Shown one piece after another: positions 15,208 to 22,580 of a stretch of DNA of 33,313 nt. A model generated the notes under the pieces. It was not told where the DNA came from. It saw only the letters and a list, made by a program, of their open reading frames with translations, and did no database searches. The translations under genes and the position numbers were made by a program. Position 1 is the first letter of the stretch. Every line of letters starts with the position of its first letter. The DNA comes from an uncultured Acidimicrobiia bacterium (GTDB lineage: Bacteria > Actinomycetota > Acidimicrobiia > Acidimicrobiales > CAIXPF01), in assembly GCA_903921205.1 (NCBI GenBank), contig CAIXPF010000099.1, forward strand, positions 1-33,313. The letters run 5' to 3'.

Positions 15208-16389
15208 ATGATCTCTGCGGACTCGCATGTGGTGGAGCCGGCCGAGGTGTTCGCGGGGCTGGCCGAGCGGTTCGGCGACGAGGCCCCGCGCATCGTGTGC
15301 CACGACGACGTTCCCGACCTGATGTACGTGCCGGCCTCCCGCCAGCGGGGCCTGCCCCCGGCGCGGCTCGGCATCGCCGGGTTCCGGCTCGACGCGGCCA
15401 GCGGCCTGGCGGTCGACCCGGCGGTCGGGGTCAAACCCGATCCCGAGGACCCCGACGACCCGGCGGTGGTTGCCCTGTGCCGTGGCGGGTACGCGGCGCT
15501 GCGCGCCGGCATCGCCGATCCGGCCGAGCGGCTCGCCGATCAGGACGTCGACGGGGTCCGGGCCGAGGTGCTCTACCCCAGCGCGTTCTTCACCGTGTTC
15601 GGGTACCGGAACACCGAGCTGGTCGTCGCGGCGTTCCGGAACTACAACGCCTGGCTGGCGGAGTACTGCTCGGCGGCCCCCGACCGCCTGCTCGGTGCTC
15701 CGCTCATCCCGTTGCACGACCCCGATGCCGGACTTGCCGAGCTCGAGAAGGCCGTCGAGCGCGGGGCCCGTACGGCCTGCATCCCGTGCCGGGCCCCGGC
15801 CGGCCGGCCGTACCGCGACGCCGCCTACGAGCCGATCTGGCGCGTCGCCGCCGAGGCCGGGCTGCCGCTCGCCCTGCACATCGGCACCAACGGGCCCGGC
15901 CCGGGTGCCGGTGCTGCCGGTGGTGCTCGGCGACGGCCGGCACCGGATCCCATCGCGGTCTACGCGGGGGCCACCTCGGTGATCGGTGACACGCTGGCCG
16001 AGCTCATCGGCCAGGGGGTGCCCGCCCGTCACCCGAGGCTGACCTTCGTGGTGTCGGAGTTCAACGCAGGCTGGCTGCCGAACTTCCTCGACCGGCTCGA
16101 CCAGGGGATGCAGCGCAACCCCACGGCGGCGAGCCGCGATCTCGATCGCCTGCCGAGCCAGTACTGGCGGACGAACTTCAAGGCCACCATCGAGGACGAT
16201 CGCAGCGCCGTGCTGGTGCGCGAGTTGCTGGGTACCGAGACGTTGCTGTGGGGCAACGACTACCCGCATCGTGACAGCACCTGGCCACGTTCGCGGGCAG
16301 TGGTCGACACGGTGATGGCCGGTGTGCCCGACCCGGAACGGCAGCTCATGGTCGAGGGCAACGCCGTCGCGCTCTACGGGATCGTCTGA
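15208..16389 (+). CDS. Amidohydrolase family 2 protein (ACMSD-like TIM barrel)
   Basis: The 393-aa protein begins MISADSHVVEP, whose Asp5-x-His7 is the metal-binding D-x-H that opens amidohydrolase_2 barrels. Further metal-site or active-site positions are His in LALHIG, Glu in VVSEFNAGWLP, and Asp in WGNDYPHRDSTWP near the C-terminus. Family members are metal-dependent decarboxylases or hydrolases (ACMSD, gamma-resorcylate decarboxylase, and many enzymes of terpenoid and steroid degradation). The position after an HsaA/DszC-like flavoprotein suggests a role in breaking down a hydroxylated ring or an acid product (inference). It probably has its own leaderless promoter at 15196-15201, and a stem-loop terminator at 16393. 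Confidence 0.87.
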   Translation: MISADSHVVEPAEVFAGLAERFGDEAPRIVCHDDVPDLMYVPASRQRGLPPARLGIAGFRLDAASGLAVDPAVGVKPDPEDPDDPAVVALCRGGYAALRAGIADPAERLADQDVDGVRAEVLYPSAFFTVFGYRNTELVVAAFRNYNAWLAEYCSAAPDRLLGAPLIPLHDPDAGLAELEKAVERGARTACIPCRAPAGRPYRDAAYEPIWRVAAEAGLPLALHIGTNGPGPGAGAAGGARRRPAPDPIAVYAGATSVIGDTLAELIGQGVPARHPRLTFVVSEFNAGWLPNFLDRLDQGMQRNPTAASRDLDRLPSQYWRTNFKATIEDDRSAVLVRELLGTETLLWGNDYPHRDSTWPRSRAVVDTVMAGVPDPERQLMVEGNAVALYGIV

Positions 16390-16392
16390 AGC

Positions 16393-16432
16393 CACTCGGC
16401 CGGCCATACCTAAAGGTATGACCGGCCGGGTG
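16393..16432. terminator. Bidirectional terminator with TAAA loop
   Basis: An 18-bp stem with one C-A mismatch and one U:G wobble (left arm 16393-16410, right arm 16415-16432) closes a TAAA loop. It sits between convergent genes that end at 16389 (+) and 16480 (-). Confidence 0.75.
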
Positions 16433-16479
16433 GGCTACCCGGTGCGCGCCGGGTGGACCTGGGCGGTGTCCGGGTCTGC

Positions 16480-16905
16480 TCAGGCCTGCTTGCGGACCAG
16501 GCGGAACACCGGGATGACCCGCGGAGCGGCCTTCTCGGCGTACTTGTTGAACACCGGCAGCTCCGCCGCCTGCGCGGCGTACAGCCGGTCGCGGTCGGCG
16601 CCCTCGGTCAGCACCGCAGTGCCCTCGTAGCGATCGGTCCCGACCTCGATGACGATGTCGGGGTTGGCCTTGAGGTTGTGGTACCAGTTCGGGTTGGTCG
16701 GTGCGCCACCCATCGAGGCGATGATCACCAGGTCGTCACCGTCGGTCGAATAGGCCAGCGGTGCACACAGCTCGCGGCCGGACTTGGCGCCCTTCATGGT
16801 GACCAGCACGATCGGGGTGTTCTCGAACGGCGGGCCGCAGCGGCCCTCGTTGGCGCGGAACTCGGCGATGGCCTTCTCGTTCATGGCCAGGAAATCGATG
16901 GGCAT
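16480..16905 (-). CDS. Nitroreductase-family deazaflavin (F420)-dependent oxidoreductase
   Basis: The 141-aa protein follows the Ddn-like split-barrel pattern. It has FRANEGRCGPPFENTPIVLVT near residue 20, then TMKGAKSGRELCAPLAY, GDDLVIIASMGGAPTNPNWYHNLKANP, and a C-terminal IPVFRLVR. The PNWYHNL-x-ANP segment is a hallmark of deazaflavin-dependent nitroreductase-type proteins, which use the actinobacterial cofactor F420 (or related flavins) to reduce small molecules. It is of normal length, single-domain and cytoplasmic. The ribosome-binding site AAAGGG precedes ATG. The leader carries a 14-bp direct repeat (16921-16948) and a possible -10 box at 16984-16989. Substrate unknown. Confidence 0.88.
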   Translation of the reverse strand: MPIDFLAMNEKAIAEFRANEGRCGPPFENTPIVLVTMKGAKSGRELCAPLAYSTDGDDLVIIASMGGAPTNPNWYHNLKANPDIVIEVGTDRYEGTAVLTEGADRDRLYAAQAAELPVFNKYAEKAAPRVIPVFRLVRKQA

Positions 16906-16920
16906 GGCTATCCCTTTCGT

Positions 16921-16948
16921 GTCGTGGAACGTGTGTCGTGGAACGTGT
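16921..16948 (-). repeat. Perfect 14-bp direct repeat in the deazaflavin-gene leader
   Basis: Two adjacent identical copies of ACACGTTCCACGAC (minus-strand sense) lie between the putative -10 box and the ribosome-binding site of the gene starting at 16905. It may be an operator, or simply slippage. Confidence 0.85.
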
Positions 16949-16983
16949 GACTGGAAGGTGCGGCCGGAAACGTACGGATGGGT

Positions 16984-16989
16984 ACGGTA
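16984..16989 (-). promoter_or_regulatory. Putative -10 box of the deazaflavin oxidoreductase gene
   Basis: On the minus strand TACCGT, in the repetitive context CCGTACCGTACCC, fits TAnnnT. A transcript from about 16977 would have a leader near 70 bases containing the 14-bp direct repeat. Confidence 0.35.
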
Positions 16990-17007
16990 CGGACGCCGTG
17001 GATGGCC

Positions 17008-17871
17008 TCAGACGTCGAGGCGGAACTTTCCGTCGCCGAGGTTCACCATCCGGCCCGCCGACGGGTCGGCGAAGTGGGTGCCGATGACCAGCGCACCCGA
17101 TTCGGCCCAGCGGGCGAAGGCGGCCTTGCGGCTGGCCCGCGACATGACCTGGTCGGTGTCGACCACCGCCGCGAGCTCGGGGTCGTCGATCTGCAGCGGG
17201 GAGTGGACCATGTCGCCGGTGATGATCGCCCGCTCGCCGGCGGATTCGATGACCAGCGAGATGTGGCCAGGGGTGTGGCCCGGCGTCGACTCGAACCAGA
17301 CGTTGTCGCTGATGCGATGGTCGACCCCCACCAGGTCGGCCAGGCCGGCGTCGTGGATGGGGGCGACCGAGTCGCCGAACACGTCGTCGCCGAAGAGGTC
17401 GGGGGTGTTCTTCCAGTGCTCGTACTCGGTCTTGGCGAACAGGTACCGGGCGTTGGCGAAGGTCGGGACCCAGTTGCCGGCCACCAGGCGGGTGTTCCAG
17501 CCGACGTGGTCGATGTGCAGGTGGGTGCACACCACCTCGGTGATCGACTCGGGCGGGTAGCCGGCTGCGGTCAGGTCCTCGAGGAAGGGCAGCTGCAGGT
17601 TGTTCCAGTCAGGGCTGTGGCGGACCTTGTCGTTGCCCACGCAGGTGTCGACCGCGATGCGGTGGCCGCCCACCTCGACGACGAGGCACTGGATGCGCAT
17701 CAGCAGGAAGCCCTCGTCGCTGACGAAGTGGGGCCGGATCCATCCGGCGGTGTCGGCCCGGTCGAGCACGTCCTGCTTGGACAGCTCCTTGAACAGGAAC
17801 CGGGGCGAGGTCGGCCCCTGGCTCTCCAGAATCGAGGTGATGGTGGCGTCGCCGACCTTCCACTGCAGCAT
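17008..17871 (-). CDS. MBL-fold metallo-hydrolase (beta-lactamase-like)
   Basis: The 287-aa protein has all metallo-beta-lactamase-fold motifs. These are THLHIDHVGW (His117, His119, Asp121, His122), TPGHTPGH (His199), ITGD (Asp220) and a late GTHF (His266), giving a two-metal site. The architecture (MRIQCLVVEVGGHRIAVDTCVGND before the metal motif) is that of the quorum-quenching-lactonase/AhlD-like branch, often found with degradation genes. It is cytoplasmic, with no signal peptide. ATG 17871 follows GGGGGAGA; the open frame extends upstream to 17937 without family similarity. Hydrolysis of an ester or lactone is plausible; the substrate is unknown. Confidence 0.88.
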   Translation of the reverse strand: MLQWKVGDATITSILESQGPTSPRFLFKELSKQDVLDRADTAGWIRPHFVSDEGFLLMRIQCLVVEVGGHRIAVDTCVGNDKVRHSPDWNNLQLPFLEDLTAAGYPPESITEVVCTHLHIDHVGWNTRLVAGNWVPTFANARYLFAKTEYEHWKNTPDLFGDDVFGDSVAPIHDAGLADLVGVDHRISDNVWFESTPGHTPGHISLVIESAGERAIITGDMVHSPLQIDDPELAAVVDTDQVMSRASRKAAFARWAESGALVIGTHFADPSAGRMVNLGDGKFRLDV

Positions 17872-18024
17872 GTCGCTCTGTCTCCCCCGGCCGATCGGAT
17901 CGGCCCGATGTCGCGCCGCCCGTGCGGCTCGTCGCACGGTACTGCATCGGCCACGGCGCGGTCCCGGGCCGCCCGGGTCCTCGGCCCGTCCGGCTCCGGC
18001 GCTCGTTCAGGTCGCGCCGGTCGG

Positions 18025-19083
18025 TCAGGTCGTGCGGAACACCGGCGCGGTGGCGGTGGTCGGGTAGCCGCCCCGCACGGCCCCGGCACGCACGTCGCCG
18101 AAGTAGCCGGCGAAGCTGCGGGGCAGCTCACGCCCGTTGGGCAGGCAGAGGAACAGCCGCAAGAGGTGGCGGCGCTGCTCGGGATCGTCGGCGGTGTCGG
18201 TGAACGCGGTGCGCAGGTGGAACGTGGTCTGGTTGTTGGTGAACAGCATCGTGCCCGGCTCGAGGTGCCGCATCAGCCCGAAGCCGGGCTCACGGGCGAC
18301 CGCGCCGACGTAGCGGACGGCCTCCTCCTGGGCGGCGCTGAGTGGCGGGGCGCCGGCGTTGCGGTGGGCGAGCAGGATGTTGGTGCTCACGTAGGCACAG
18401 GCGGTGTGGTCGCCGACCCGGCCGTAGACCGGCATCTGGTACCACGGCTGGGCACCGGCCGGCTCGTTGGACTGCCAGCTGACCGGGAACGGCTCGTACA
18501 GCAACGCCATCAGGTCGGGGCGGCGGCGCAGGATCTCGTTGTGGACCGCCACCGAGCTGGCGAAGCCGGAACTGCCCCCGGCGGTGGCCTGGCACAGGAA
18601 GAACAGCGCGGACACATCGGCGGCGTCGGAGTGCCAGCCCAGCTCGACGTTGGAGGTGTAGCCCCGTCCGGCCTTGCCGGTGATCCCGGTGCCGAGGTCG
18701 CGCACGTCGCCGATGACGTCACCCCGGCTGGACTGGGCCAGTGCGGTGCCCAGGTGCAGCCCGATGCCCCACCACAGGGCGCGCAGCTCGTCCTTGGTGA
18801 GCGACTGCACCGGGAACCCTCCGAGCAGGGCCACCCCGCAGCCGTCCACCAGCTCGCGACGCACACCGTCGAGGGCGGCGGCGAAGCGGGGGAGTGGGAA
18901 GTCGGCGGCCGTCCAGGCGGCGAGGTCGCGCAGGCCGTGGCGGGCCCCGGCGTGGCGGAGGGCGTCGAGCAGCTCACCCACCTCGTCGCCGGTCAGGTCA
19001 CGACACCAGTCGGTGCGGGCCTCGAGGTCGGCAGCGAGCCAGCAGGCGGCGTTGTCGACGATGCGGGGTGCCTGGTCGTCCAC
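18025..19083 (-). CDS. TauD/TfdA-type 2-oxoglutarate dioxygenase (longer subgroup)
   Basis: The 352-aa protein holds the iron triad His151-x-Asp153 (GWHSDAADV) and distal His289 (NNQTTFHLRTAF), with an arginine-rich segment RRHLLRLFLCLPNGRELP supplying the 2-oxoglutarate anchor (about Arg309). GYTSNVELGWHSD and the ~350-aa length mark a different subgroup from the 298-aa dioxygenase at 9308; an N-terminal extension of about 80 residues precedes the barrel. The start is GTG 19083; GAACAT 6 bases upstream suggests a leaderless transcript. The PaaI-type gene lies upstream on the same strand with a 45-base gap. Substrate not predictable. Confidence 0.85.
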   Translation of the reverse strand: MDDQAPRIVDNAACWLAADLEARTDWCRDLTGDEVGELLDALRHAGARHGLRDLAAWTAADFPLPRFAAALDGVRRELVDGCGVALLGGFPVQSLTKDELRALWWGIGLHLGTALAQSSRGDVIGDVRDLGTGITGKAGRGYTSNVELGWHSDAADVSALFFLCQATAGGSSGFASSVAVHNEILRRRPDLMALLYEPFPVSWQSNEPAGAQPWYQMPVYGRVGDHTACAYVSTNILLAHRNAGAPPLSAAQEEAVRYVGAVAREPGFGLMRHLEPGTMLFTNNQTTFHLRTAFTDTADDPEQRRHLLRLFLCLPNGRELPRSFAGYFGDVRAGAVRGGYPTTATAPVFRTT

Positions 19084-19128
19084 CGGCCCATGTTCGCAGA
19101 TCGCCGGAGCCCACCGGGCGCCGACGGT

Positions 19129-19833
19129 TCAGTCGGCCGGGATCAGCCGGGTGAAGTCGACCGACACGAACAGGCCCTCGGCGACGGCCAGGACCCGGTC
19201 GCCGTGGCGGACCTCGCCTGCGGCGAAGATCTTGCGGCCCTCGACCCGCTCGACCCAACCGGTGGCCACCAGGTCGGCGTGCAGCGGGGTCGGCGCGCGG
19301 TAGGTCACCTCGAGCCGGGCGGTCATGCCGGGGCTGTTGGTGCCGGCCTGGGCCGCACCGAGCACCTCGTCGAGGACCGCGGCGACGAAGCCGCCGTGGA
19401 CGTGCCCGGGCGGGCCCTCGTAGAGGTCGCCGAAGCGCACGGTGCCGACGATCCGGCCGTCGTGCTGGGACAGCTGCATCGGTGGGGCGATGGGGTTGGC
19501 CGCCCCCATGAACGGGCTGTGGTCGAAATGGGCGAAGGTCTCCGCCCCGCCCGGGGCCAGCTCGCCGGCGGTCATCCGGGCGACCATCTCGGCGATGGTG
19601 AGCTTCGGTTGGCGAGGGTGGGGGGCGAGCACGGCGCGCAGCTGTCCGACCTGTGCGGCGAGCCCGTCGAGTACCGCCGCCGGCGCGGTGGTGAGGTTCA
19701 GGGCGTTCATCAGCGCCCGCAGCTCGGCGGCGAGGCGGAACTGGGCGGCGAGATCGGCCGGGAGCTCGCGCTGTTCCCAGGCGGCGAAGCGCTCGGCGAA
19801 GTTGATCGCCGGCGGCGTGGGTTGGTCGGTCAT
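19129..19833 (-). CDS. PaaI-type hotdog thioesterase
   Basis: The 234-aa protein has an N-terminal region of about 95 residues of unknown role. A hotdog domain follows with PPGHVHGGFVAAVLDEV, where the HGG (146-148) and Asp155-Glu156 positions are typical of PaaI-type acyl-CoA thioesterases. It would hydrolyse an acyl-CoA, releasing CoA, for example to relieve stalled degradation intermediates. The length exceeds the roughly 140-aa minimal PaaI proteins, matching actinobacterial long forms. ATG 19833 was chosen because it starts at TDQPTPP with a GGGGATG stretch upstream; a longer frame reaches 19869. The putative -10 box TAGCTT lies at 19944-19949 (minus). It diverges from the acyl-CoA dehydrogenase operon. 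Confidence 0.82.
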   Translation of the reverse strand: MTDQPTPPAINFAERFAAWEQRELPADLAAQFRLAAELRALMNALNLTTAPAAVLDGLAAQVGQLRAVLAPHPRQPKLTIAEMVARMTAGELAPGGAETFAHFDHSPFMGAANPIAPPMQLSQHDGRIVGTVRFGDLYEGPPGHVHGGFVAAVLDEVLGAAQAGTNSPGMTARLEVTYRAPTPLHADLVATGWVERVEGRKIFAAGEVRHGDRVLAVAEGLFVSVDFTRLIPAD

Positions 19834-19943
19834 GTCATCATCCCCGCAGGATCGAGGGCCCGGTGCCATCCGGGGGTCCGGGCAGGTCCCGGTCGGCCCG
19901 GCGCAACGGCACGGCAGCCGCGTCCGGCCGGGGGCGAGCTGCG

Positions 19944-19949
19944 AAGCTA
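19944..19949 (-). promoter_or_regulatory. Putative -10 box of the thioesterase gene
   Basis: On the minus strand CTAGCTTCG includes TAGCTT, a TAnnnT box. The same CTAGCTTCGGC-like string occurs in front of the DUF808 gene (27055), which supports it as a promoter element. Confidence 0.4.
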
Positions 19950-19981
19950 GCGGGTCGGGCGCGCCGGGACGGCCACGGGGC

Positions 19982-19987
19982 TACGGT
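19982..19987 (+). promoter_or_regulatory. Putative -10 box of the acyl-CoA dehydrogenase operon
   Basis: TACGGT fits TAnnnT. A start near 19994 would leave a leader of about 60 bases ending in AGGGGAG and GTG 20056. Confidence 0.35.
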
Positions 19988-20055
19988 TCAGGCCGCAGGT
20001 CGCAGGGCGGACCGCGCCGGTCCGCCGCGTCTGTCGCCGATCGAGGGGAGCTTGC

Positions 20056-21183
20056 GTGGACAGCGACGCAACCGAGGACCAGCGAGCACTGCTCGACGTG
20101 TCGGTCCGGTTCATGGAGGAGACGTGCCCGCCGGCCGTCGTGCGCGACGCCGAACGCCGCGACGCCGCGTTCGCTGCGGGCTACCGCAGCCAGGCCGCAG
20201 AGTTGGGCTGGTTCTCGATGCTGGTGCCCGAGGCGCTCGGCGGTGGCAGCCTGTCGGGCAACGGGGTGCTCGACGCAGCCCTGATCGCCTATCTGCGCGG
20301 TGGGCGGCTGCAGCCGGGGGCCTTCGTCGGCACCAACGTGGTGGCCGACGCCATCGCCCGTGCCGGTGGCGCACGGCTGCAGGCCGAGGTGCTGCCGGCC
20401 CTCGTCGCCGGTGAGGCGTCCGCCGCCTGGGCCCTCGCCGCCACCGCCGGTGCCGGTTCGCCCGCCGCCGGGGTCGACGCCCGTACCGACGGCACCGGCG
20501 GGCTGGTGCTCAGCGGCGCCAAGACCGCGGTGCTCGACGTCGAGCCGGGCGGATGGCTGCTGGTCACCGCCTCCTCGCCCGACGGACCGGTGCAGGCCGT
20601 GGTGGCCGCCGACGCCCCCGGCGTCGGGATCGTGGCACTCGACTCGCTCGATCTCAGCCGCCGTTTCTCCGAGGTGCGCCTCGACGGGGTGGTCGTCGCC
20701 GCCGACGCGGTGCTCGGTGATGCCGGCAGCACCGCCGCCCTGGTCGACCATCAGCTGGCGGTCGCCGCCACCCTGCTGGCCGCCGAGTGTGTCGGGGCCA
20801 TGGACGCCGAGTTCGCCATGACCCTGCAGTACGCCAAGGACCGCATCGCCTTCGGGCGGCCCATCGGCTCGTTCCAGGCCATCAAGCACGTGCTGGCCGA
20901 CACCAGCCTGGCGGTCGAGATGAGCAAGGCCATCACCCTGGCCGCCGCCCGGACCCTGGGTTCGCAGGACGATCACGGCCCCGCGGCGGCGAGCATGGCC
21001 AAGGCGCTGGTCGGCGACTCGGCGATCGACCTGGCGCAGAACTGTTTCCAGGTGTTCGGCGGGATCGGCTACACGTGGGAGCACGACCAGCACCTGTACC
21101 TGCGGCGCGTGACCAGCGACGCCGGCCTGTTCGGCGATGCGGCCTGGCACCGCGAGCACCTCTGTCAACTGTCCGGGATCTGA
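20056..21183 (+). CDS. Acyl-CoA dehydrogenase, probable beta-type subunit of a heteromeric enzyme
   Basis: The 375-aa flavoprotein has the acyl-CoA dehydrogenase layout: N-terminal helices (QRALLDVSVRFMEETCPP), mid beta-domain and a C-terminal helical domain (YAKDRIAFGRPIGSFQAIKH; GGIGYTWEHDQHLYLRR). This pattern is typical of the second partner of actinobacterial alpha2beta2 dehydrogenases such as ChsE/FadE pairs in steroid side-chain degradation. GTG 20056 is preceded by AGGGGAG. The 18-base gap to the next dehydrogenase gene suggests one operon and one heteromeric enzyme (inference from family knowledge). Cytoplasmic; FAD-dependent oxidation of an acyl-CoA. The substrate cannot be assigned from sequence alone. 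Confidence 0.88.
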   Translation: MDSDATEDQRALLDVSVRFMEETCPPAVVRDAERRDAAFAAGYRSQAAELGWFSMLVPEALGGGSLSGNGVLDAALIAYLRGGRLQPGAFVGTNVVADAIARAGGARLQAEVLPALVAGEASAAWALAATAGAGSPAAGVDARTDGTGGLVLSGAKTAVLDVEPGGWLLVTASSPDGPVQAVVAADAPGVGIVALDSLDLSRRFSEVRLDGVVVAADAVLGDAGSTAALVDHQLAVAATLLAAECVGAMDAEFAMTLQYAKDRIAFGRPIGSFQAIKHVLADTSLAVEMSKAITLAAARTLGSQDDHGPAAASMAKALVGDSAIDLAQNCFQVFGGIGYTWEHDQHLYLRRVTSDAGLFGDAAWHREHLCQLSGI

Positions 21184-21201
21184 GAGCGAGGGGACGCAAC
21201 G

Positions 21202-22458
21202 ATGAACGACACGATGATCGACGTCGAGGACTTCCGGCGCGAGGCCCGGGCCTGGATCGCCGCCAACCTCGAGCCCCGGGAACGGGTGCGAGCGGGCCGG
21301 GTGGTCGGTGAGGTGACCACCCACGAACAGATCGACGAGGCCCGGGCGCTGCAGCGCAAGCTGTTCGACGGCGGCTACGCCGGGATCTCCTATCCGGCCG
21401 AGTACGGCGGGCGGGGCCTCACCCCGGCCCACGAGCAAGCCTTCCGGGAGGAGGCCGCGGGGTATGTCACCCCCGATTTCGGGGTGGTCGGCGTGGTGAC
21501 GATGGGGGCGATCGGCCGTTCCATCGCCGAGCACGCCTCACCGGAGTTCTGCCGCCGCCACATCCCGGCGATCCTGCGCGGCGACGAGATGTGGTGCCAG
21601 TTCTACTCCGAGCCCGAGGCCGGCTCCGACCTCGCCGGCATCCGGACCCGGGCCACCCGCGACGGCGACCGGTGGGTCATCAGCGGCTCGAAGATCTGGT
21701 CGAGCGGCGCGTACCTGGCCGACTGGGCCATGTGCCTGGCCCGTACCGACTGGGATGTTCCCAAGCACCGCGGGCTCACCTGGTTCGCCATCCCCTGCGA
21801 TGCCAAGGGCGTCACCATCCGCCAGATACGCCAGATCAATGGCGGGGCCGAGTTCTGCGAGGAGTTCCTCGACGAGGTCGAGGTCACCGAGGACGACATC
21901 ATCGGTGAGGTCAACCGGGGTTGGGCGGTGACCCAGACCATGCTGGTCTACGAGCGTGGCGCCGGCGAGACCGCGACCCCGACCGAGCCCAGGGCCCTGG
22001 CCCCCGACCTGGTGGCCCTGGCCCGACGCGTCGGTCGCATCGAGGACCCTGCGGCTCGGCAGGCCATCGCCCGGGCTCACATCAACGACTACGCCCAGTT
22101 CCATCTCGGCCGGCGTATCGCCGACCGACTCGAGCACTCGCACAACCCCGACCATGCGGTGGCCGCCTACTCCAAGCTGGCGGCGGGCGTGTACACCCCG
22201 CTGCGGGCCCGGCTCGGTATGGAGATCGGCGGCCCGGCGGCGCTGGCGTGGGCCATCGGCGACGAGGCCGAGGGCCGTCCGGCGTTGGACTACCTCAACG
22301 GACGGCGCATCTCGATCGCCGCCGGCACCAACGAGGTGCAGCGCAACGGCATCGGCGAGCGGGTGCTGGGCCTGCCCCGCGAACCGAGCTTCGACACCAA
22401 CAAGGCGTTCAACGAGGTGCTGCGCAATGCCCGTAACTGGGATGGCAAGGTCGGCTGA
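21202..22458 (+). CDS. Acyl-CoA dehydrogenase, probable alpha-type partner
   Basis: The 418-aa protein carries classic acyl-CoA dehydrogenase motifs. These are FYSEPEAGSDLAGIRTRATRDG, WVISGSKIWSSGAYLADWAMCLART in the beta domain, and a C-terminal ISIAAGTNEVQRNGIGERVLGLPRE that contacts FAD. It pairs with the preceding gene, and together they resemble heterotetrameric ChsE1/ChsE2-like enzymes, which oxidise CoA-linked steroid side chains. Start ATG with GCGAGGGG at a good distance. The stop codon lies inside a 28-bp tandem repeat (22449-22525). Position next to the thioesterase, BVMO and CoA-transferase genes fits catabolism. Confidence 0.88.
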   Translation: MNDTMIDVEDFRREARAWIAANLEPRERVRAGRVVGEVTTHEQIDEARALQRKLFDGGYAGISYPAEYGGRGLTPAHEQAFREEAAGYVTPDFGVVGVVTMGAIGRSIAEHASPEFCRRHIPAILRGDEMWCQFYSEPEAGSDLAGIRTRATRDGDRWVISGSKIWSSGAYLADWAMCLARTDWDVPKHRGLTWFAIPCDAKGVTIRQIRQINGGAEFCEEFLDEVEVTEDDIIGEVNRGWAVTQTMLVYERGAGETATPTEPRALAPDLVALARRVGRIEDPAARQAIARAHINDYAQFHLGRRIADRLEHSHNPDHAVAAYSKLAAGVYTPLRARLGMEIGGPAALAWAIGDEAEGRPALDYLNGRRISIAAGTNEVQRNGIGERVLGLPREPSFDTNKAFNEVLRNARNWDGKVG

Positions 22459-22525
22459 GGCCGGCCGGGTGGGCGTGGTCGGCTGAGGCCGGCCGGGTGG
22501 GCGTGGTCGGCTGAGGCCGGCCGGG
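22449..22525 (+). repeat. 28-bp tandem repeat spanning the dehydrogenase stop codon
   Basis: Two full copies and a 21-base partial copy of a 28-bp unit beginning GGTCGGCTGAGGCCGGCC; each contains VG-stop (GTCGGCTGA). The gene's own last codons and stop form the first unit. Confidence 0.95.
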
Positions 22526-22531
22526 CCGGCG

Positions 22532-22564
22532 GCCGGTGCCGGACCTCCAGGGTTCGGCACCGGC
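22532..22564. terminator. Terminator-like hairpin between convergent genes
   Basis: A perfect 10-bp stem (GCCGGTGCCG / CGGCACCGGC), extendable by a G:U and an A:T pair, lies between the dehydrogenase (ends 22458, +) and the monooxygenase (ends 22581, -). Confidence 0.65.
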
Positions 22565-22580
22565 TGTCGTCCGGCTGTCG

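Noticed and set aside
16978-19950. 990-codon plus-strand frame
   Set aside because: It covers three clear minus-strand genes (MBL, TauD, PaaI) with exact motifs; the frame is open only because of GC bias.
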